Notes under the pieces: generated by a model
The model's database searches: none
What the model was told of the DNA's origin: nothing
What the model saw: the letters and a program-made list of their open reading frames with translations, nothing else
Assembly (NCBI GenBank): GCA_024642805.1
Contig: JAHEAK010000070.1
Span: 1 to 9,534 of the forward strand
DNA from: Kofleriaceae bacterium
Lineage (GTDB): Bacteria > Myxococcota_A > Polyangia > Haliangiales > Haliangiaceae
Direction of reading: 5' to 3'
DNA length: 9,534 nucleotides
Position numbers and translations under genes: made by a program
In this document: piece by piece, positions 6,234 to 9,534 of the stretch
Layout: each line of letters begins with the position of its first letter
How positions within the stretch are numbered: the stretch's first letter is position 1

Positions 6234-7056
6234 TGGTGTTGGCGTCAGCGAAGGCCTTGACCGCGTTGTCACGGAGAGACATGCCGCCCACGGTGGCGCC
6301 GATGGTGTAGTTGCCTGGAGGCACGTTGAAGATGTAGGCAACACCCGAGCTCTGTGTCGATGGGAAGTCAGTCATGCCGGGGATGCCGCCCGAGCCTGCG
6401 TACTTGATGGTGCCGGCGGAAGGGGTGATGGTGACCACCGCGCCCTCGACCGTGTCTTGATTGCAGTCGGTGACCGCCACGATCATGACACCATTGCCGG
6501 CCGTCTGCGTCACACCGGTGAGGATGGGCAGAAGTCCAAAGATGGTCGTGCTGACCATGATGATCGGAGTGCCCGAGAGGCTCTCGTAGATCGGGTAGGG
6601 CGGGTAGACGTAGGTGTCGATGAAGTTGTTCGAGGTCGCAGCCAGGTAGGCATCGATAGCCGTGGCGCTGTCGGTAGGATCGGTCAGTGTGAAGTCGCCC
6701 GTGAAGTCGCCCTCGACCAAAAGGCCGTCGTCGGCGCTCAGATGAGCGGCCACATGCGCGCTTTGCGTCATCGGATTGATGCCGCTGGTTGAGCCTTCTT
6801 GAACGGTGCCAGCGATGACGATGGGTGGATTGGCAACCGAGTTGGGCAGTTTGGCGCCAATGCAGTCGAGAGCGGCCGGCATGGCGTCGGGGAGTGGGGC
6901 GGCGTCTGCGCGCGGAGCGGCGTCGACGGGAACGCTGGTGTCGGCGTCGGCAGGATCGGCCGCCGTGGCGTCTGGCGTGCTGCTACCACCGCCGCCGCCG
7001 CAGGCGCTTGCCATCAAGAGTGCGAGTACGGAGCTAAGGCTAAGCGATTTGTGCAT
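6214..7056 (-). CDS. Predicted surface or periplasmic lipoprotein with Ig/CarboxypepD_reg-like domains
   Basis: This 280-residue protein is exported and lipid-anchored. The N-terminus is a lipoprotein signal (MHKSLSLSSVLALLMASAC), with Cys19 as the modified residue. A GGGGGSS tether follows, then an Ala/Asp/Pro-rich linker to about residue 62. Such tethers are common in myxobacterial lipoproteins. From about 77 the protein is beta-rich, with no charged active-site cluster. The last ~90 residues contain GAVVTITP and VPPGNYTIGATVGG, typical of CarboxypepD_reg or Ig-like beta-sandwich repeats. The 77-185 part may be a second, diverged sandwich. Cys65 and Cys198 could pair in the periplasm or outside. 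The gene lies 65 nt downstream of the MshEN gene on the same strand and may be co-transcribed or use its own start site. Its final codons lie in the repeat arm shared with the downstream hairpins. I assign no enzymatic activity; a structural or adhesive role is a guess. Confidence 0.85.
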   Translation of the reverse strand: MHKSLSLSSVLALLMASACGGGGGSSTPDATAADPADADTSVPVDAAPRADAAPLPDAMPAALDCIGAKLPNSVANPPIVIAGTVQEGSTSGINPMTQSAHVAAHLSADDGLLVEGDFTGDFTLTDPTDSATAIDAYLAATSNNFIDTYVYPPYPIYESLSGTPIIMVSTTIFGLLPILTGVTQTAGNGVMIVAVTDCNQDTVEGAVVTITPSAGTIKYAGSGGIPGMTDFPSTQSSGVAYIFNVPPGNYTIGATVGGMSLRDNAVKAFADANTTLVVAP

Positions 7057-7062
7057 GTGCCG

Positions 7063-7068
7063 CTTATA
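7063..7068 (-). promoter_or_regulatory. Candidate -10 element for the lipoprotein gene
   Basis: On the minus strand TATAAG lies 6 nt before the ATG of the lipoprotein gene (7056). If it is a -10 box, transcription would begin at or next to the start codon, giving a leaderless or nearly leaderless mRNA. This fits the lack of a Shine-Dalgarno there. The region 15-17 bp upstream (TGTTCGAG) is a poor -35 match, so support is weak. Confidence 0.25.
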
Positions 7069-7121
7069 GCAGCAAGGTCTGCACTCGAACAGAGATTCGC
7101 CGCACAGCTTGGCTGGACAGT

Positions 7122-8489
7122 TTAGGAGGCGACCTCTGGATCGGCCGCGCTGGCGACGCCGAACTCAGGGTTCATGGTCGCCGCCCTGTGTTCTCTCTTG
7201 GACTTAGAAATTAGCCGCACATAAGCGTCGCCGGCCGCGCGCATCAGCGTATTGAGTCCATCCATCTGCTCGTCGCTGAGGTTGGCACCCTCGGGGGCCT
7301 GGCCGTAGAGCAGGTTGACCACGCGCTTGCCGATGGAGCACACCACGACGATCGAGTAGTTCGGCGCACTTGCACGCAGCACCCGAAACCAGTGGGTGTG
7401 CAAGGTGCTGGGAAAGGGCCTGGCGCGGTAGCTCAGGTCCTCGGCGCTCAAGGCGACCTTGAACATCGAGGGCGCGTCGTCGAGCGGCATCAGCAAAGTC
7501 TCGATGCGATCTTCGTCGAGGCCCGGTCCAAAGCCCTTCCATCCAAAGGCCATGTTGTCGCGAACCAACAAGAGGGTGGCAACCTCGAAGAGCTCGGCGG
7601 CATGGCCGAGAATGGCGTCGGCAATGTCACCGCGCTTTTGAGTCTCGTTGATGATGTCGATGGCAGCCTGGCAGGCGATGGGATCAGGGGCGCCCTTGAT
7701 CTCAGGGACGGGCGTCTCGACGTTCTCGACCTGCTTGGCACGTGGCGGCAGTGCTTCGGCAAGTGCTTCGTCGTCGGCCTCGAGTTCTTCGACCAGGTCG
7801 GCGGCATCGAGCTCGAGAGCTTCGTGCTCTTCGGTGTCGATGTGATCGAAAGGTTGGGGAATGGCATCCGAGGTGGTTTCGGCGCTGGGTGCCGGGGGCT
7901 TTGATCGGCGACGCTCGCGCAAGGGCGGCGCTGGCATGGGCGCTTGCAGTGGCGTGGCGACTCGTGGCGGCAGACCTGGGAGCGGCGGCGCTGGCAAGGT
8001 CTGGTGTTTCTCGTTGACCTCGCGGCTGCCGCGCAAGTCGGGCATGCTCGCGAAGTAGGCTGGCTTGGGAATGCCGTAAAAGCGCTCGAGGTAGTAGTGG
8101 ATGCGAATTTCGGGGGCCACGCGCGGGATGACGCGGTAGCCGGTCGCCTGCGAGATCTCATCGAGAGTCTGCATGTCGTGTGGATCGTCGACGGCGACGA
8201 TCAAGGTCTGGCTCTGGATCACGATGGGGATGCAGCGAAAGCGCGCCGCCATCTCCGGAGTCAGCAGTCGCACCGCCGAGCGTTTGCAGCGCTCGAAGGT
8301 TGCGCCGGTGGCAATGGGAATGCCCAGCTCCAGGCCCAGATAGACAGTAAGCGTCTCGGCGTCGATCAGATCTTCGGCAACCAGCAGAGAGCCAAGGCGT
8401 CCACCTTCTTGAGCTTGTCGCAGGATGACTCGCTCTAGATCGGCCTCTTCGATACGACCATCGCGTACCAGCATCTCCCCAAGCTTCAT
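7122..8489 (-). CDS. MshEN (GspE N-terminal) protein with GAF-like C-terminal domain, no ATPase
   Basis: This 455-residue cytoplasmic protein begins directly with an MshEN domain, the c-di-GMP-binding fold at the N-terminus of type II secretion/type IV pilus ATPases. Two 24-residue motifs are visible: residues 2-25 (KLGEMLV, G11, L18, Q25) and 31-54 (RLGSLLV, L47), separated by exactly five residues as in known binders. Deviations are Lys for Arg in the first motif, and Asp for Gly40 and Glu for Gln54 in the second. The fold continues through LIVAVDDPHD (96-105) to about 140. A Pro/Arg-rich linker (165-215) and a strongly acidic stretch (217-247) follow. Residues 270-430 look like a GAF-type domain (helix, AELFEVATLLLVRDNMAFGWKG, then beta-rich sequence). 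There is no Walker A, Walker B or zinc motif, so it is not a secretion ATPase. A receptor linking c-di-GMP to another process is the best inference. No signal or membrane segment is seen. Confidence 0.87.
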   Translation of the reverse strand: MKLGEMLVRDGRIEEADLERVILRQAQEGGRLGSLLVAEDLIDAETLTVYLGLELGIPIATGATFERCKRSAVRLLTPEMAARFRCIPIVIQSQTLIVAVDDPHDMQTLDEISQATGYRVIPRVAPEIRIHYYLERFYGIPKPAYFASMPDLRGSREVNEKHQTLPAPPLPGLPPRVATPLQAPMPAPPLRERRRSKPPAPSAETTSDAIPQPFDHIDTEEHEALELDAADLVEELEADDEALAEALPPRAKQVENVETPVPEIKGAPDPIACQAAIDIINETQKRGDIADAILGHAAELFEVATLLLVRDNMAFGWKGFGPGLDEDRIETLLMPLDDAPSMFKVALSAEDLSYRARPFPSTLHTHWFRVLRASAPNYSIVVVCSIGKRVVNLLYGQAPEGANLSDEQMDGLNTLMRAAGDAYVRLISKSKREHRAATMNPEFGVASAADPEVAS

Positions 8490-8604
8490 GGCCTAAAATC
8501 GTATCATTGTGGTGGGCCTCGCGCCTCTTCCCGGGGGACCGGAGCAACCTGCTCGCAAGCGCGCATTTCTCGTCTCGCACGCAAAACTGTGCTACCGAAA
8601 AGTT
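8490..8604. other. Divergent intergenic region between the MshEN gene and the SH3-domain lipoprotein
   Basis: These 115 bases separate two genes read outward, so promoters for both should lie here. On the minus strand, TACGAT lies 9 nt before ATG 8489 and is a possible -10. No clear -35 accompanies it, and only a weak TAGG precedes the start. On the plus strand no clear promoter or Shine-Dalgarno is visible before GTG 8605. A small inverted repeat (GAGCA-ACC-TGCTC, 8542-8554) could be an operator but is short enough to be chance. The plus frame is open from 8497, so alternative starts at GTG 8509 or 8512 cannot be fully excluded. Confidence 0.4.
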
Positions 8605-9534
8605 GTGCTCTGGCTCTGGCATTCGCGCTGGTCTCTCGTGCTGCTGGTAGCAGCCTGTGCCGGCGAGGCTAGCGAAGAGAAGAAGCCGTCTACGCAGCTC
8701 ACGCAGGCCGATGCCTCGCCCAACATCTCGGAGGAGAAGCGAGCCCTCGAGGAGCTGGCACCACCGGGTCGCAAGCCCCTCCTCCTAGGCCAAGGCGTGC
8801 ACGGTTTGCGACTCTCACGATCCATCGCCGTGCGCGCAGAACCCCGCGCAGATGCTCAAAAACTTGGCACCGTCGCCGCTCACACCGTGGTCGGATGGAG
8901 CACGGCGGCCGTCGGCGAGGGCTGCGATACTCGTTGGATTGAGATCGAGCCCAAAGGCTGGGTGTGCGAGTCCTATCTCGAACCCGTGGACAGTGAACCC
9001 GCTGGAGTCGAGCTGCCCAGGTTGCAGGTAGGTGAATACGTGCCGGGCACCTACGGCAAGGTGGTCGCCGAGGACGCGCAGGCTTTTACCATCCAAAACG
9101 GAGTGCGCAGTGCGGGCACGCCAGTGCTTGGCGCCTCGACCGTTCGCAAACGCGCTCAGCTCTTCTTTCAGGGCCGCAGCTACTGGAAGATCGATGGCGG
9201 CAAGTACATCGCCGAGTCCGCTTTGCGCCTGCACGAGCCCTCCGAGTTCGTCGGCCGGCATCTGCAAGACGAGACGGGACTGCGCTTGCCGATGGGCATG
9301 GTGGTTTCGAGCAAGCGCCCCGGCGACTGGGTGTCGGTACTCGATGCACCGGCAGGTGCCCAGAAGCGTCGCCTGGCCGCGCGCACCGTGGTTTCGGTGT
9401 CGAGCGTCGAGCACGGCGACGAGGATGCGCCCGTGGCCTATCAGATCGGCGAGGGCGAGTGGGTGCGCGCCGAGGACCTGCGCTTCATCGATGCCGCTCC
9501 GCCACCACCGACAACGGGCGCAAGCGAGCGCTGG
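8605..9534 (+). CDS. Lipoprotein with SH3-like domains, probable N-terminal part of an L,D-transpeptidase (3' truncated)
   Basis: The frame runs open to the window end, giving 310 residues. GTG 8605 is chosen because it yields a compact lipoprotein signal (MLWLWHSRWSLVLLVAAC, Cys18). There is no in-frame ATG before 9292. GTG 8509/8512 would put 30 residues ahead of the signal. After a charged linker, residues 72-127 look like a bacterial SH3 domain ending in GWVCESYLEP. Cys107 and Cys121 may pair. A second SH3-like unit spans about 140-215 (YWKIDGGKYIAESALRL) and a third about 228-300, ending EWVRAEDLRF. A Pro/Thr linker (PPPPTTGASERW) closes the window. From memory, deltaproteobacterial L,D-transpeptidases (YkuD family, peptidoglycan 3-3 cross-linking or protein attachment) have this layout, and their catalytic domain starts at an ERW-like motif. 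The catalytic HxxGT/SHGCxR residues would lie beyond 9534, so the enzyme call is inference. The envelope location is well supported. Confidence 0.75.
   Translation, partial: MLWLWHSRWSLVLLVAACAGEASEEKKPSTQLTQADASPNISEEKRALEELAPPGRKPLLLGQGVHGLRLSRSIAVRAEPRADAQKLGTVAAHTVVGWSTAAVGEGCDTRWIEIEPKGWVCESYLEPVDSEPAGVELPRLQVGEYVPGTYGKVVAEDAQAFTIQNGVRSAGTPVLGASTVRKRAQLFFQGRSYWKIDGGKYIAESALRLHEPSEFVGRHLQDETGLRLPMGMVVSSKRPGDWVSVLDAPAGAQKRRLAARTVVSVSSVEHGDEDAPVAYQIGEGEWVRAEDLRFIDAAPPPPTTGASERW

Noticed and set aside
6166..6792. 208-residue plus-strand open frame after gene D
   Set aside because: It begins inside the hairpin repeats and is antisense to the lipoprotein gene, which has a clear signal, tether and sandwich motifs.
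7122..8489. Annotation as a type II secretion or type IV pilus ATPase (GspE/PilB)
   Set aside because: Only the N-terminal MshEN domain is present. There is no Walker A, Walker B, Asp/His box or zinc motif in the remaining sequence.
8815..9414. 199-residue minus-strand open frame
   Set aside because: The plus frame over the same bases encodes a lipobox and SH3-like domains and stays open for over 900 bases, so the minus frame is a shadow.

Overview
The window looks like chromosomal DNA of a GC-rich Gram-negative bacterium, most likely a member of the Myxococcota or a related deltaproteobacterial lineage. That placement is inferred from gene style: lipoproteins with Gly-rich and then Ala/Asp/Pro-rich tethers, a stand-alone MshEN (GspE N-terminal) protein with a long Pro-rich linker, several signal-peptide proteins ending in outer-membrane beta-barrels, and frequent GTG starts. 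There are no rRNA or tRNA genes, no CRISPR array, and no transposase or integrase.

Layout. (1) 1-231 is the 3' end of an unidentified plus-strand gene. (2) 232-461 is non-coding and holds a short degenerate ~32-bp tandem repeat. (3) 462-6114 is a compact plus-strand block of four genes, here called A, B, C and D (462-2045, 2056-3162, 3228-4949, 4960-6114). All four encode exported proteins with an Ig-like domain followed by a probable C-terminal outer-membrane beta-barrel. A and C are long and carry an extra N-terminal beta module and a helical segment. B and D are short. The order is long-short-long-short, and A/B and C/D share nearly the same junction: the FDW end, a Shine-Dalgarno overlapping the stop codon, 10 nt between stop and start, and a Met-His start. 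This points to an old duplication of a two-gene unit. (4) 6115-6233 holds 42-43 bp direct repeats containing two strong hairpins. They lie where the plus-strand operon converges with a minus-strand lipoprotein gene, and a third repeat arm forms the end of that gene. (5) 6214-8489 carries two minus-strand genes: an MshEN/GAF-like protein predicted to bind c-di-GMP, and downstream of it the lipoprotein. (6) 8605-9534 is a divergent plus-strand gene cut by the window end. It encodes a lipoprotein with SH3-like domains and is probably the N-terminal half of an L,D-transpeptidase-type cell-wall enzyme.

The common theme is the cell envelope. The four-gene block probably supplies two pairs of related outer-membrane proteins, and the flanking genes encode a surface or periplasmic lipoprotein, a cytoplasmic nucleotide-second-messenger receptor and a peptidoglycan-linked lipoprotein. 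No function is known to me for the Ig-barrel family, so its role is left open. The duplicated operon is the best candidate here for an undescribed system.
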